NCBI RefSeq assembly: GCF_029936995.1
Contig: NZ_JAPYRE010000001.1
Coordinates: 62,001-126,000, forward strand
Source of the DNA: Henriciella sp.
Lineage (GTDB): Bacteria > Pseudomonadota > Alphaproteobacteria > Caulobacterales > Hyphomonadaceae
Direction: 5' to 3'
Length of the DNA stretch: 64,000 nucleotides
Shown here: positions 25,212 to 33,897 of the stretch, piece after piece
Layout of the letters: the number at the start of each line of letters is the position of its first letter
Position numbering within the stretch: the first letter of the stretch is position 1
Made by a program: the position numbers and the translations under genes
Notes under the pieces: generated by a model
Seen by the model: only the letters and a program-made list of their open reading frames with translations
Told to the model about the DNA's origin: nothing
The model's database searches: none

Positions 25212-26156
25212 ATGAAACTGTATTCAATCCTGCTGAGCGCGTTCTGCCTGAGCCTCATTGCCGCGCCGGCATCTGCGAAAGCCTTTCAGTGTGTGAATGG
25301 TGTACTTGAGGGTGGCCCGCCGGGCTTTGTGTGCAGCACGGATACGCAGGGCAAGATCGTCGATATCCATCAGCCTGAGCCTCATGCCTATCCCGAAACG
25401 CGGATTTACAGGACGACCCGCAGCGTCCTGGATCCGCAGGGCCACACCACCTACCAAGAGGACCGCTACACTCGCTCGCAGGTCCTGAAAGGTGCCGCCT
25501 CCGGTCCGCGTGCAAGCTACAGGCAGGACACCCTTTCGAGCCAGCCAGCGCCCCGCGTGCAGCGCACCTATACCTATTCAGCGCCAGCCCACAGGGCCTA
25601 TCCATCTGCCCCGGAAGTTCACGGCGTGCGCGTGTTCCGGGGCGGAAGCGAGGGCACTACGAGGCCCTGCAGCTACTACGCGGCCGAGCACGGCGTGACG
25701 ACATATAGAGGCTGTGCCCACAGCCATCGTGAGGTGCACTACGACAGCACGCCCGAGCTTTATGGCGCGCGCCACGAGGCCCCACCTCGCCGGGCGCGTC
25801 CGGGCCGGGACATCGTGCCTGTCGTGGGGATCAGCCGGGGTGTCTGCGACCGGCGCATCCGCAGGCTTGGCGACGACCGTGCGGGCCGTACGCGTTACGA
25901 GGTCTGCTACTCCGACCTGCAGCCGGTTTATGGGGGCCGCGTGGAGCTTCTCTATGACCGTATCGCAACGGCTGCACGCCGCGCATGCCGTGGGCAGGCA
26001 GGCTATGGAGCCTATGCCCGGCGCAATGACTGTGAGGACCAGGCCGTCGAGGCCGCCGTTTACGACACAGGACTGCAATCGCTGGTGAGCTTTCATGCCG
26101 CAAAGACAGGACGGCGCCAGCCAAATGTGATTGTGGGGCCGCTGCGCCGCTATTAG
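25212..26156 (+). CDS. Secreted protein with C-terminal UrcA-like domain
   Basis: The 314-residue protein has a signal peptide with cleavage near Ala-Ser-Ala at residues 20–22. A Pro/Tyr/Arg-rich region (about 40–200), probably disordered, follows. The C-terminus (about 220–295) resembles UrcA domains: a Val-x-Tyr-x-Asp-Leu strand, then R-I-x-x-A-A-R-R-A-C, an R-N-D-C and a final helix, with the paired cysteines typical of that family. UrcA proteins are small secreted proteins with no known biochemical role. The ATG at 25212 is preferred over one six codons upstream because a GGAGAG site lies eight bases ahead. A strong terminator follows. Confidence 0.75.
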   Translation: MKLYSILLSAFCLSLIAAPASAKAFQCVNGVLEGGPPGFVCSTDTQGKIVDIHQPEPHAYPETRIYRTTRSVLDPQGHTTYQEDRYTRSQVLKGAASGPRASYRQDTLSSQPAPRVQRTYTYSAPAHRAYPSAPEVHGVRVFRGGSEGTTRPCSYYAAEHGVTTYRGCAHSHREVHYDSTPELYGARHEAPPRRARPGRDIVPVVGISRGVCDRRIRRLGDDRAGRTRYEVCYSDLQPVYGGRVELLYDRIATAARRACRGQAGYGAYARRNDCEDQAVEAAVYDTGLQSLVSFHAAKTGRRQPNVIVGPLRRY

Positions 26157-26181
26157 GGGGCGGGGAGCAGGCGCAGCACAG

Positions 26182-26218
26182 ACCGGGTGTGATTGTCGAG
26201 GGGGCACTCACACCCGGT
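26182..26218 (+). terminator. Rho-independent-like terminator after the UrcA-like gene
   Basis: Two perfect 11-bp arms, ACCGGGTGTGA (26182–26192) and its complement (26208–26218), enclose a 15-nt loop and are followed by TTTCGTGTTCTT. It lies 26 bp after the stop codon and separates the UrcA-like gene from coaBC. Confidence 0.75.
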
Positions 26219-26309
26219 TTCGTGTTCTTGCTGAGCCTCAAGACACGGTTGTCGTCGATTTCTCAACACTTTCCGTGTAAAAGGGGCTCAAGAAACTTAT
26301 CTGGTCCCA

Positions 26310-27542
26310 ATGAGCACGCAACGAATTCTCCTGATCATCGGTGGCGGAATCGCCGCCTACAAGTCACTTGAGCTGATCCGCGAGCTGTCCCGGCGTGGCA
26401 TCCAGTGCCGCTGTATCCTGACAAAAGGTGGTGCGGAGTTCATCACGCCGCTGTCTGTCTCGGCACTGTCGGGTGAGAAATGTTTCACTGACCTGTTCAG
26501 TCTCGATGACGAGGCTGAAATGGGTCATATCCAGCTTTCGCGCTCTGCAGACCTGGTCGTGGTCTGCCCGGCAACGGCTGATCTGCTTGCCAAGGCGGCG
26601 GGTGGCCACGCAAATGACCTTGCCTCGACAACACTGATGGCGACGGACGCGCCGGTGATGATGGTTCCGGCGATGAATGTGCGCATGTGGGAGCATGCCG
26701 CCACACGGCGCAATGTCGAAACGCTGCGCGGGGACGGGGTCACCGTTATGGAGCCTGATGAAGGCGCGATGGCGTGCGGTGAGTACGGGCCGGGCCGCCT
26801 GCCTGACGTGCCTATCATCGCTGACGCGGTCGAGGCCGAACTTGCCCGCATTGCCGGACCGAAACCGCTGGAAGGCCGCCATGTGCTCGTTACGGCCGGC
26901 CCCACGCGTGAGCCGCTGGACCCTGTGCGTTATCTTTCCAACCATTCCTCCGGCAAGCAGGGCTATGCGATCGCTGGCGCGCTGGCAGCGCTTGGCGCAC
27001 GTGTGAGCCTTGTTTCGGGCCCTGTTGGCATCACACCGCCGCGCGGCGTCGATCACATCCCCGTCGAGACAGCCCAGCAGATGCTCCAGGCATGTGAAGA
27101 TGCGCTGCCTGCCGATGTGTTCATATCGGTCGCGGCCGTAGCCGACTGGCGCCCGGCAATTTCGTCGGACAAGAAGCTCAAACTCAAGGATGAGGGCAAG
27201 ACGCTTCCTGCGCTGACACTCGCGGAGAACCCCGACATTCTCGCCACCCTGTCACACAAGACAAGTGACAGGCCCGGACTGGTCATCGGTTTTGCCGCCG
27301 AAACGCATGATCTCGAGGCGCTGGCGCGGGCCAAGATGCAGCGCAAGGGCTGTGACTGGATCGTCGCCAATGACGTGTCCGGGGATGTCATGGGCGGAGC
27401 GGAAAACGAGGTTGCGCTTGTCACGGGGAGCGGGCTGGAAACATGGCCGCGCATGGACAAGACCGAGGTGGCCCGCCGTCTTGCGGAACGGATTGCAGTC
27501 GCGCTGAACGATCCGGACGACAGGCAGGTCGCAGCCGAGTAG
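26310..27542 (+). CDS. coaBC: Bifunctional phosphopantothenoylcysteine decarboxylase/synthetase
   Basis: CoaBC makes phosphopantothenoylcysteine from 4'-phosphopantothenate with CTP, then decarboxylates it to pantetheine phosphate, in coenzyme A synthesis. The 410-residue protein has an N-terminal flavin domain (G-G-G-I-A-A-Y-K, the P-A-M-N-V-x-M-W motif with the conserved Asn, then a Cys segment M-A-C-G-E-Y-G). A C-terminal synthetase domain follows (V-L-V-T-A-G-P-T-R-E-P-L-D-P-V-R-Y-L-S-N and K-x-K-L-K). Both domains are complete. It belongs to the ubiE–ubiB–coaBC–dut neighbourhood. Confidence 0.96.
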   Translation: MSTQRILLIIGGGIAAYKSLELIRELSRRGIQCRCILTKGGAEFITPLSVSALSGEKCFTDLFSLDDEAEMGHIQLSRSADLVVVCPATADLLAKAAGGHANDLASTTLMATDAPVMMVPAMNVRMWEHAATRRNVETLRGDGVTVMEPDEGAMACGEYGPGRLPDVPIIADAVEAELARIAGPKPLEGRHVLVTAGPTREPLDPVRYLSNHSSGKQGYAIAGALAALGARVSLVSGPVGITPPRGVDHIPVETAQQMLQACEDALPADVFISVAAVADWRPAISSDKKLKLKDEGKTLPALTLAENPDILATLSHKTSDRPGLVIGFAAETHDLEALARAKMQRKGCDWIVANDVSGDVMGGAENEVALVTGSGLETWPRMDKTEVARRLAERIAVALNDPDDRQVAAE

Positions 27543-27688
27543 GTTAATCAGCGAACCGCAGGCTGTTTACACTTCACGCAGTTCTATTCTGGAACCAGGC
27601 CAGGTGTGCATGGTTACTGAGACGGAAACACTTTGTTTGCGGATACGGTGGTATTCTCAACGTCTGAATATGAGATCTGGATCAGGTC

Positions 27689-27880
27689 ATGAAGCTGATT
27701 GTTGCGTATTTTATCTTTATAGCGGCCCTCTTGATTGGCCTGTCGGTTCTCGGTGGCAGCTATGCACAGGCCGATACCGAGCCAAAGGCTGACACTCTCG
27801 AAGCCATGCCTGCCAGTAGCGAGCCGGTATCGCGCGCGCCCGGGACGGGGCCAATCAATGTGGATAGCCGGTCCATCTGA
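27689..27880 (+). CDS. Small secreted protein, unknown function
   Basis: This 63-residue product has a signal peptide (hydrophobic core at about 5–20, probable cleavage after Ser-Tyr-Ala at residues 24–26) and a 37-residue mature part rich in Pro, Ser and acidic residues. I do not recognise a family. It sits between coaBC and dut with the same strand. Its ribosome-binding site is weak (ATCAGG a few bases before the ATG), so it could be spurious, but the signal peptide is convincing. Confidence 0.55.
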   Translation: MKLIVAYFIFIAALLIGLSVLGGSYAQADTEPKADTLEAMPASSEPVSRAPGTGPINVDSRSI

Positions 27881-27927
27881 GCGCTTTCGAGTTGACAGCG
27901 CCGGGCGACTCCCGCGCATTGGCGCTC

Positions 27928-28383
27928 ATGAAAGACGTGACTGTTGCCGTAAAAACGCTGCCCCATTTCGAGGGACTCCCATTTCCTGTCTATGAAACAG
28001 AAGGGGCCGCGGGCATGGATGTCCGTGCTGCTGTTCAGGAGGATAAGGCTATTGTCCTGAAACCGGGTGAGCGCGCCATGGTGCCGACCGGCCTGTCCGT
28101 GGCCATACCTGACGGCTACGAAATCCAGATGCGTCCACGTTCTGGACTGGCGGCAAAGCATGGGATTACCTGCCTCAACAGTCCCGGTACGATCGACAGT
28201 GACTATCGTGGTGAGATCAAGGTGATCCTGATCAATCACGGGGACGAGACATTCACCATCGCGCGCGGGGAGCGCATCGGCCAGATGGTGCTGGCCCCGG
28301 TCACGCGGATCGCCTGGCAGGGCGTGGAGACGCTGCCCGAGACAATGCGTGGCGAAGGCGGATTCGGCTCTACGGGTCGATAA
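27928..28383 (+). CDS. dut: Deoxyuridine 5'-triphosphate nucleotidohydrolase (dUTPase)
   Basis: Dut cleaves dUTP to dUMP, keeping uracil out of DNA and feeding dTMP synthesis. The 151-residue trimeric-type protein shows the five dUTPase motifs: A-G-M-D-V-R-A, the P-R-S-G-L-A segment, the [11 protein letters not shown] motif with the catalytic Asp, the R-x-G-Q-M segment, and the C-terminal G-x-G-G-F-G-S-T-G glycine-rich tail. I prefer the ATG at 27928 as the family start; an in-frame TTG at 27892 would add twelve unconserved residues. Confidence 0.95.
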   Translation: MKDVTVAVKTLPHFEGLPFPVYETEGAAGMDVRAAVQEDKAIVLKPGERAMVPTGLSVAIPDGYEIQMRPRSGLAAKHGITCLNSPGTIDSDYRGEIKVILINHGDETFTIARGERIGQMVLAPVTRIAWQGVETLPETMRGEGGFGSTGR

Positions 28384-28420
28384 CATACCGGAATAGCCTT
28401 GCTTTTTCGCCGCTGAGTCC

Positions 28421-28443
28421 TTATTATCGAAATACGATAATAA
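28421..28443. promoter_or_regulatory. Perfect 9-bp palindrome, candidate operator for the PspB-like gene
   Basis: TTATTATCG and CGATAATAA form a perfect inverted repeat with a 5-base AAATA centre. It is followed 15 bp later by the start codon of the PspB-like gene, so it lies in its promoter or leader. The A/T-rich symmetric shape fits a dimeric repressor site better than a terminator, as no stable G/C stem or T-run is present. The cognate regulator is unknown. Confidence 0.6.
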
Positions 28444-28457
28444 ACAGGGGTCGCTCC

Positions 28458-28697
28458 ATGGAAATCAACAGCCCGTTCACAATGGTCGTCATCATCGTGC
28501 TCATTTCCGTGGGTGCAGGTGTCATCAACAATTACTTCAAGATGCGTGCCGGGCGCGAAAGCGATGCGGAAAGCCGGGCTGATGTCGAGCGGATGCAGGG
28601 CGAGATTGACCGGCTGACAGAGCGTGTGCGCGTGCTCGAGACGATCGCGACGGACAAGGATGAGCGCCTGCGCGAGGAAATCCGCCGGCTTGCTTGA
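28458..28697 (+). CDS. PspB-like small membrane/coiled-coil protein
   Basis: The 79-residue protein has one N-terminal membrane helix (about 8–24) followed by a charged coiled-coil (about 35–79) with the E-R-V-R-V-L-E-T-I-A-T-D segment. The layout resembles phage-shock protein B, which has a membrane anchor and an R-I-x-A-L-E-x-I-L coil that relays membrane stress to PspA/PspC. The match is to pattern and length only, so the name is tentative. No pspA or pspC gene is next to it. It is preceded by the strong palindrome and followed by a two-helix membrane protein. Confidence 0.55.
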   Translation: MEINSPFTMVVIIVLISVGAGVINNYFKMRAGRESDAESRADVERMQGEIDRLTERVRVLETIATDKDERLREEIRRLA

Positions 28698-28749
28698 CAG
28701 GCCGAGCGAATAGCCGCCCCATCAGGACTGTTGAGGGGGAGGCAGTTAC

Positions 28750-29094
28750 ATGGCGCTACCGCGGCTTACGCAGGTCAAATCGGAATTTTCAGTTGGCTCA
28801 TCCATCGGCACGGTGATCGTGTGGATGCTCCTGACGCTGATTACGCTCGGCATCGCCGCGTTCTTCTTTCCTTACTTCTACCAGAAGGACGTACTCAACA
28901 GGAGTTTCGTGGTCGACGGGACGGGCACAAAGATGGGGCGCCTGCGCTGTTCCATCGGTTTTGGCGATGCTTTCGGGCACGCCTTTCTCTGGATCCTGCT
29001 GACAATCATCACGCTCGGCCTGGCGCTATTCATCTACCAGATCCGTGTGACGCGCTTTGTCTACAATCATACCGAGATCGAGTGGCTCGACTGA
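28750..29094 (+). CDS. Small membrane protein with duplicated helix pair, DUF6693/DUF898-like
   Basis: This 114-residue protein is built of two similar halves. Each has an F-S-V-G or I-G-F-G-D segment, a W-x-L-L-T-x-I-T-L-G-x-A membrane stretch and an aromatic-rich strand. The two W-(M/I)-L-L-T-(L/I)-I-T-L-G copies are at about residues 25–34 and 80–90. It seems related to small DUF6693 or DUF898-type proteins, though I cannot confirm which. A GGGGGAGG site precedes the ATG. It is on the same strand as the PspB-like gene, with about 50 bp between, and may share its regulation. Confidence 0.6.
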   Translation: MALPRLTQVKSEFSVGSSIGTVIVWMLLTLITLGIAAFFFPYFYQKDVLNRSFVVDGTGTKMGRLRCSIGFGDAFGHAFLWILLTIITLGLALFIYQIRVTRFVYNHTEIEWLD

Positions 29095-29105
29095 GTCGAG
29101 GGCGC

Positions 29106-30455
29106 TTACAGCAATACATCTTCACCCTTGGCAAATTTCGCCAGCAGATAGGCGTCGGTATTCTCGATCGTTTCCAGCGGTCCGAAAGCAAAGGCGCTGC
29201 GGTCTATCACGAGGTCACGCGGGCGCGGGGCGCGGGAGATTTCAAGCCCCTCGAGTGAACGGGCACGCGAGAAGGCAACATAGGCCTGTCCGTGGGCGAA
29301 CATACCCCTGTCGAAGTCGATATAGAGCTTGTCGAGGGTAAGCCCCTGTGCCTTGTGGATGGTCACGGCGTAGGCAAGACGCAATGGTACCTGCTTGAAC
29401 GTGCCGACGACATCGCGGGAGACTTTCTTCGTCTCCGGATCGAGTTCGTAGCGGTATTTCTCCCAGGCGGCCGGTTCGATTTCATAGAGGTGCCCATCGA
29501 GCTCGACCATGACATTATCGCCCTTGAAACCATCGACGACTGCCAGCGAGCCGTTTACCCAGCGGCCTTCCGGGTCATTCTTTATCAGCATGACCCGTGC
29601 TCCTTCCTTCAGTTCCAGGTCGGCTTCGGTGGGGTAGGATTTCTCGTCGAATTCCCCCTGCACCCTGGCTTCAAGCACGTGCGGCTTGCCGGGCAGGTCA
29701 TCGAGGCGGGCCTGGTTGATGCGGAAGGCATTTGCATTGTTCGGTGTAAGAACGACATGGGTCTCGCTGGCCTTTACAGCCGTGCGGCCGGAGACAAGCG
29801 ATTGCAGCAAGTTCTGGTCAGGCGGGGTAAGGCGTCCCTGCCGCATTGCGCCCAGGAGAGCGAGAAAGCGCGGATCGGCCTGGCGGAAGACATGCTTTAG
29901 CGCGAGAAGGGCGAACTCGGCCTCCTTGAAGCCGGGCGCATTGAAGAAGTAATGCCCGCCATAGCGCTGGTTCAGGATCTCGGCTTCTTCTCCGCGCGCG
30001 ACGGGCGGCAGCTGGTGCAGGTCACCTGAAAGGATCATCCGCACACCGCCGAACGGGCGTTTCGAGCCGCGATTGAGCCGCAGGCTCTTGTCGATGGCGT
30101 CGAGCATGTCGGCTCGTACCATGGAGATCTCGTCAATGATCAGCGTCTCGATCGCCTTGATGAGGCGCACCCCGCGCAGGCGTTTGATGTCAGTCGGCTC
30201 GATCAGGCGCGGGGGCAGCTTGAAGAAGGAATGGATGGTCTGCCCACCCGCATTCATTGCGGCCACTCCTGTTGGCGCGAGAACGACGGTGTTTTCCCCA
30301 GCCTCGGCAAGAAAGCGGCGCAGCATGGTCGTCTTGCCGGTGCCGGCGCGGCCCGTCAGGAAGAGGTTGCCTTGCGCGCCCGCGCCCTTGGCGACCCATT
30401 CGGCCGGGGCGGCATAGAGGCTGTCGGGCAGGTGTTCGGTATCTGACTCGTTCAT
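29106..30455 (-). CDS. Pif1-like helicase (superfamily 1B)
   Basis: The 449-residue protein has a Walker A G-R-A-G-T-G-K-T-T-M (about 35–44), motif Ia (A-P-T-G-V-A-A), the H-S-F-F segment, a D-E-I-S-M Walker B, the G-D-x-x-Q-L-P-P-V motif, and at the C-terminus the V-T-I-H-K-A-Q-G and Y-V-A-x-S-R-A-R-S motifs that define Pif1/RecD2-type 5'-3' DNA helicases. Bacterial versions are thought to act in DNA repair or to resolve G-quadruplexes. The ATG at 30455 is preferred because the upstream start adds only seven residues. Divergent from moeB with about 40 bp between starts. Confidence 0.85.
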   Translation of the reverse strand: MNESDTEHLPDSLYAAPAEWVAKGAGAQGNLFLTGRAGTGKTTMLRRFLAEAGENTVVLAPTGVAAMNAGGQTIHSFFKLPPRLIEPTDIKRLRGVRLIKAIETLIIDEISMVRADMLDAIDKSLRLNRGSKRPFGGVRMILSGDLHQLPPVARGEEAEILNQRYGGHYFFNAPGFKEAEFALLALKHVFRQADPRFLALLGAMRQGRLTPPDQNLLQSLVSGRTAVKASETHVVLTPNNANAFRINQARLDDLPGKPHVLEARVQGEFDEKSYPTEADLELKEGARVMLIKNDPEGRWVNGSLAVVDGFKGDNVMVELDGHLYEIEPAAWEKYRYELDPETKKVSRDVVGTFKQVPLRLAYAVTIHKAQGLTLDKLYIDFDRGMFAHGQAYVAFSRARSLEGLEISRAPRPRDLVIDRSAFAFGPLETIENTDAYLLAKFAKGEDVLL

Positions 30456-30496
30456 TGTCTGTAGCCTTAACCGCATCCGTCCTGCTAAGCGAGAGC

Positions 30497-31237
30497 ATGG
30501 CCCTGACCCCTGAACAGCTCGAGCGCCAGAAACGGCATATTCTCATCAAGGAGATCGGCGGGGCCGGTGTCCAGAAGCTGATGGGCGAGAGCGTTTCGAT
30601 CATTGGCGCAGGTGCGCTGGGCGGGCCGTGTGCGATGTATCTCGCCGCAGCCGGTGTCGGACACATCGAGATCTGGGATGATGATTCAGTGGAGCTGTCC
30701 AACCTCCAGAGACAGGTGCAGTTCGGACGAGCCGACATCGGGCAGGACAAGGCTATCCGGCTGGCTGAACGCCTGCAGGCCGCCGCACCGGACTGCGATG
30801 TCAACGTTCGGGAGATGAGGTGGCAGACAGGCATGTCGCTTGCCGGGAGTGTCCTGATTGACGCGACAGACAATTACGAGACCCGTTTCGCGTTGAACCG
30901 TGTTGCACATGGCACCGCGCGGCCGCTTGTTTCCGGGGCGGCGCTGCAATGGTCCGGGCAGGTTTCCGTGTTCGCCTCGGGCGTGGAGGAAGGGGCACCC
31001 TGTTATCAGTGTTTCGTGCCAGAGCCCCCGCCGGATGCAGCAGCCTGCGAGGATGCTGGCGTCGTCGGGCCGGTTACGGGAATCGTGGCGTCACACATGG
31101 CGCTTGAAACCCTGAAACTTGTCACAGGTGCGGGTCGGCCACTTATCGGCACAATCCTTTTACTGGACGGCTTGAGCGGCATTTCGCGGAGTGTGAAACT
31201 TCATCAGGACACGGACTGTCCTGTCTGTTCAGCGTGA
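30497..31237 (+). CDS. moeB: Molybdopterin-synthase/ThiS adenylyltransferase, MoeB/ThiF family
   Basis: MoeB/ThiF/HesA proteins adenylate the C-terminal Gly of a ubiquitin-like sulfur carrier (MoaD or ThiS). The 246-residue protein has the N-terminal R-x-x-R-H-I-L-like segment, the ATP loop I-G-A-G-A-L-G (about 36–42), the N-L-Q-R-Q motif and D-A-T-D-N-Y-E-T-R. The zinc-binding pairs C-Y-Q-C and C-P-V-C are present. It is rather short and lacks a rhodanese domain. The ATG at 30497 is chosen because the family starts at about this point. Whether it serves molybdopterin or thiamine cannot be told from sequence. Confidence 0.87.
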   Translation: MALTPEQLERQKRHILIKEIGGAGVQKLMGESVSIIGAGALGGPCAMYLAAAGVGHIEIWDDDSVELSNLQRQVQFGRADIGQDKAIRLAERLQAAAPDCDVNVREMRWQTGMSLAGSVLIDATDNYETRFALNRVAHGTARPLVSGAALQWSGQVSVFASGVEEGAPCYQCFVPEPPPDAAACEDAGVVGPVTGIVASHMALETLKLVTGAGRPLIGTILLLDGLSGISRSVKLHQDTDCPVCSA

Positions 31238-31304
31238 AAGTTTCCTTTGACAGCGACGGCTTTTGACGATTTTACGACAGGTGTGGTGTCACTGGTGAGG
31301 GCAG

Positions 31305-32348
31305 ATGTTTCGCAAGCTGGCTGCGATCTCTCTGGCAATAGTCGCCCTTCTTGCGGCGGGATGGCTTGCCCTTCGCCGTCCTGACATTCCCTATCAGACC
31401 CTGGAAAACCGCTACGCACTCGAACAGTCCAGATTCGTGACGGCAGCCGGGAATGTGAAGATTCACTATACCGATACCGGCCCGCGCGATGCACCAGTTG
31501 TCGTGCTCGTCCACGGCTATGCGGCTTCACTGCATACCTGGCTGCCGTGGCAGAAGCGTCTGAGCACAAATTACCGCGTAATTACGCTGGACCTGCCGGG
31601 GCATGGCCTGTCACGTGTGCCTGAAGACCCACCGGTCAGCATCGAGTATTTTGTCGATGTCGTCGACAGTCTGACCCGCAAGCTCGATATCGGGCAGTTC
31701 TCGCTTGCCGGCTCCTCGATGGGGGGCAACGTTGCCTGGCAGTATGCGCGTGCTCATCCCGGCCAGCTCGACAGCCTGATCCTGGTGGATGCAGCTGGCT
31801 GGCCTGCTAGAGAGGGCGAGGCGGACAGCTCGCCGATGGCCTTCAAACTTCTGCGCTGGCCGGTCGCGCGCCTTCTGATGCGTGACCTCGACATGACCGG
31901 CCTTATCGAGGACGGACTGCGCAAGTCCTTCGTTGACCAGACGCATGTCACTGCGGAGATGGCGGAGCGTTACAGTGCGCTCTCACGCGCCCCCGGCCAC
32001 CGCGATGTGCTGCTTCGGCTGGCAGCCAGCAGACCGGATCGTGAGAAGGCGAGCCGCGAAACGCTGTCTGCGATTGATGTGCCGACCCTCATCATATGGG
32101 GTGAGGAGGATAAGCTGATCCCGGTCTCTCACGCAGAACGTTTCAAGCGTGCCATTCCGAACGCGGTGGCCATCACCTACCCTGCCGGCCATGTCCCGCA
32201 GGAGGAAGTTGCCGCGCGGAGTGCAGGCGATGTCAGCGCATTTCTGGATCGTCATGCGAGCGGGACGCCAGCACGGGGTGTCACGCAGGTGAACCGCCCC
32301 GCCGGCACGACCGTCCCAGCCGGGGCGAAAACGTCTTCCCAGAGATAG
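31305..32348 (+). CDS. Membrane-anchored alpha/beta hydrolase
   Basis: The 347-residue protein has an N-terminal membrane helix (about 4–23) followed by an alpha/beta hydrolase domain. The oxyanion H-G-Y is at about 70, the G-S-S-M-G-G nucleophile elbow at about 138, an Asp in the W-G-E-E-D-K-L-I-P loop and a His in P-A-G-H-V-P. The triad is thus complete. The C-terminus past residue 320 is Pro/Ala-rich. Substrate unknown; related proteins include haloalkane dehalogenases, esterases and lipases. Converges on the metallo-beta-lactamase-fold gene. Confidence 0.83.
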   Translation: MFRKLAAISLAIVALLAAGWLALRRPDIPYQTLENRYALEQSRFVTAAGNVKIHYTDTGPRDAPVVVLVHGYAASLHTWLPWQKRLSTNYRVITLDLPGHGLSRVPEDPPVSIEYFVDVVDSLTRKLDIGQFSLAGSSMGGNVAWQYARAHPGQLDSLILVDAAGWPAREGEADSSPMAFKLLRWPVARLLMRDLDMTGLIEDGLRKSFVDQTHVTAEMAERYSALSRAPGHRDVLLRLAASRPDREKASRETLSAIDVPTLIIWGEEDKLIPVSHAERFKRAIPNAVAITYPAGHVPQEEVAARSAGDVSAFLDRHASGTPARGVTQVNRPAGTTVPAGAKTSSQR

Positions 32349-32372
32349 TTGCCGGTCAGAAACCGAAGCGCC

Positions 32373-33308
32373 TCAATCGCGATCGGAACTGAGGTCGGCA
32401 TACATCAGGGAGGTGAAGCGTTTCTCGGTCATGAAGCCGCTTTCCCAGTCTGCGACCCATGGTTCGAGTGGACGGGCTTCCAGGGTCTCCTCAAGTGTCT
32501 TACCGGCATCGATTTCGCCCTGCACCGCAGCCATGGCCTCTTCGAGCATTGTCTTCAGCGCCATGATGTCAGTCCGGTCAGCTTCGGAACCGTGGCCTGG
32601 AATGATCCGCGTTTCGGCATTGGCGAGTTCGTGGAGTGTTTCCAGCCCGGTGACGTATCCCGCGAAGGTGCCGCCGCTTGTGATGTCGACAAAGGGGAAG
32701 CTGCCATTGAACATTACGTCGCCGGTATGGATGACATTGGCTTCCTCGAAGAAGACTGCGGAGTCACCGTCGGTATGCGCGTGGGGCAGGTGGTGGATAT
32801 GGATGGTCTGGCCATTCAGATAGAAGCGCATCTCTTCTGAGTAGGAAATGACCGGCCAGGCTTCTTCTGGGGCGGGCGGTGTCGTGCGGGTTTCGCTGCC
32901 GAAGTCTTGCACTTGTTCATGCGTGAGCCGAGTGCGGACCTCGTCATGGGCCACGATGGTCGCCCCGGCCCCGGCCATGGGTTTGTTGCCGCCCGTGTGA
33001 TCGCCGTGCCAGTGCGTATTGAGCAGAAAGCGCACATTGGACGTATCCGCGACCTCGCTCACCGCGTTCAGCAGGGCAGGGGCCATCTCGGCATACTGGC
33101 TGTCGATGATGAACGCGCCGTCCTCACCTGTGAGGACGCCGAGATTTCCGCCACGGCCCGTCAGCATGTAGATGCCGCCGCCAAGTTCGCTTGTTTCGAC
33201 TTCGGCCGGTTGTGCAGACTGGGCAGTATGCGTGCCATTGCCATGCGCGTAGGCGCCCGGTGCAAGTGCAAGCGCCAGTGCAGCCAGGCCGGATGTGTGT
33301 CTGAGCAT
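32373..33308 (-). CDS. Secreted metallo-beta-lactamase-fold hydrolase
   Basis: This 311-residue protein has a signal peptide (cleavage near Ala-Tyr-Ala at about 20) and the zinc motif H-W-H-G-D-H-T-G-G-N (about 98–107). Further ligands are H-A-H-T-D-G-D-S, an Asp near G-D-V-M-F-N and the H-G-S-E. Family members include beta-lactamases, quinoprotein relay enzymes and alkylsulfatase-like proteins; the substrate is unknown. The long C-terminal tail after residue 270 is helical. It converges on the alpha/beta hydrolase and precedes the ptsN operon without obvious connection. Confidence 0.83.
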   Translation of the reverse strand: MLRHTSGLAALALALAPGAYAHGNGTHTAQSAQPAEVETSELGGGIYMLTGRGGNLGVLTGEDGAFIIDSQYAEMAPALLNAVSEVADTSNVRFLLNTHWHGDHTGGNKPMAGAGATIVAHDEVRTRLTHEQVQDFGSETRTTPPAPEEAWPVISYSEEMRFYLNGQTIHIHHLPHAHTDGDSAVFFEEANVIHTGDVMFNGSFPFVDITSGGTFAGYVTGLETLHELANAETRIIPGHGSEADRTDIMALKTMLEEAMAAVQGEIDAGKTLEETLEARPLEPWVADWESGFMTEKRFTSLMYADLSSDRD

Positions 33309-33405
33309 TGAGTAGCCTCCCTTGGGTTTTCGCCAAGGTTAGACTTTTGATCGCTGAAGGCGAATCAAATCTGCGCAGGCCTGGGAACTGACGCGGAAAG
33401 CTGCC

Positions 33406-33879
33406 TCAGGCGGCAGATACGCTTGCAGCTTCAGGGCAGAGAATACGCTGTATGTCCTGGGCCGTTTCGGCTTGGCGCAGCGCTTCACGAATATCTGGCT
33501 GGCGAAGGGTGCGGCTGACCTGGGCGAGCGCCCGCAGGTGATCGGCACCAGAGCCAACCGGTGCGATCAGCATGAAAATCAGGTCGCAAGGGCGATCGTC
33601 GACTGCGTCGAAGTCAACCCCGCCATCAAGGCGTACAAATCCGCCAACCGGCTGGGGCAGCTTCTCGATCCGGGCGTGCGGTATGGCGACACCTTCGCCG
33701 ACGCCGGTCGAGCCGAGCCGTTCGCGTTCCATGACCGCATCGAAGATATCACGCGTGTCCAGGCGCGTCTGTTCGGCCAGCGCGTTTGCGAGTGTCTTCA
33801 GGGCCTGCTTGCGGTTCTCGACTGCAACAGGATCGAGGATGACACCCTCACCGAGAAGGCTTGTGAGATCATTTGCCAT
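33406..33879 (-). CDS. ptsN: PTS IIA-like nitrogen-regulatory protein
   Basis: PtsN accepts phosphate from the nitrogen-PTS phosphorelay and links nitrogen, potassium and stress signals. The 157-residue protein has the active-site His in G-V-A-I-P-H-A-R (about 68), then the C-D-L-I-F-M-L-I-A-P strand and an H-L-R-A-L-A-Q helix. It is the last gene of the lptC–lptA–lptB–rpoN–hpf–ptsN series, 18 bp after hpf. No ptsO/ptsP or HPr kinase is in the window. Confidence 0.94.
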   Translation of the reverse strand: MANDLTSLLGEGVILDPVAVENRKQALKTLANALAEQTRLDTRDIFDAVMERERLGSTGVGEGVAIPHARIEKLPQPVGGFVRLDGGVDFDAVDDRPCDLIFMLIAPVGSGADHLRALAQVSRTLRQPDIREALRQAETAQDIQRILCPEAASVSAA

Positions 33880-33897
33880 AGTGCGCCAAACGTTTCG

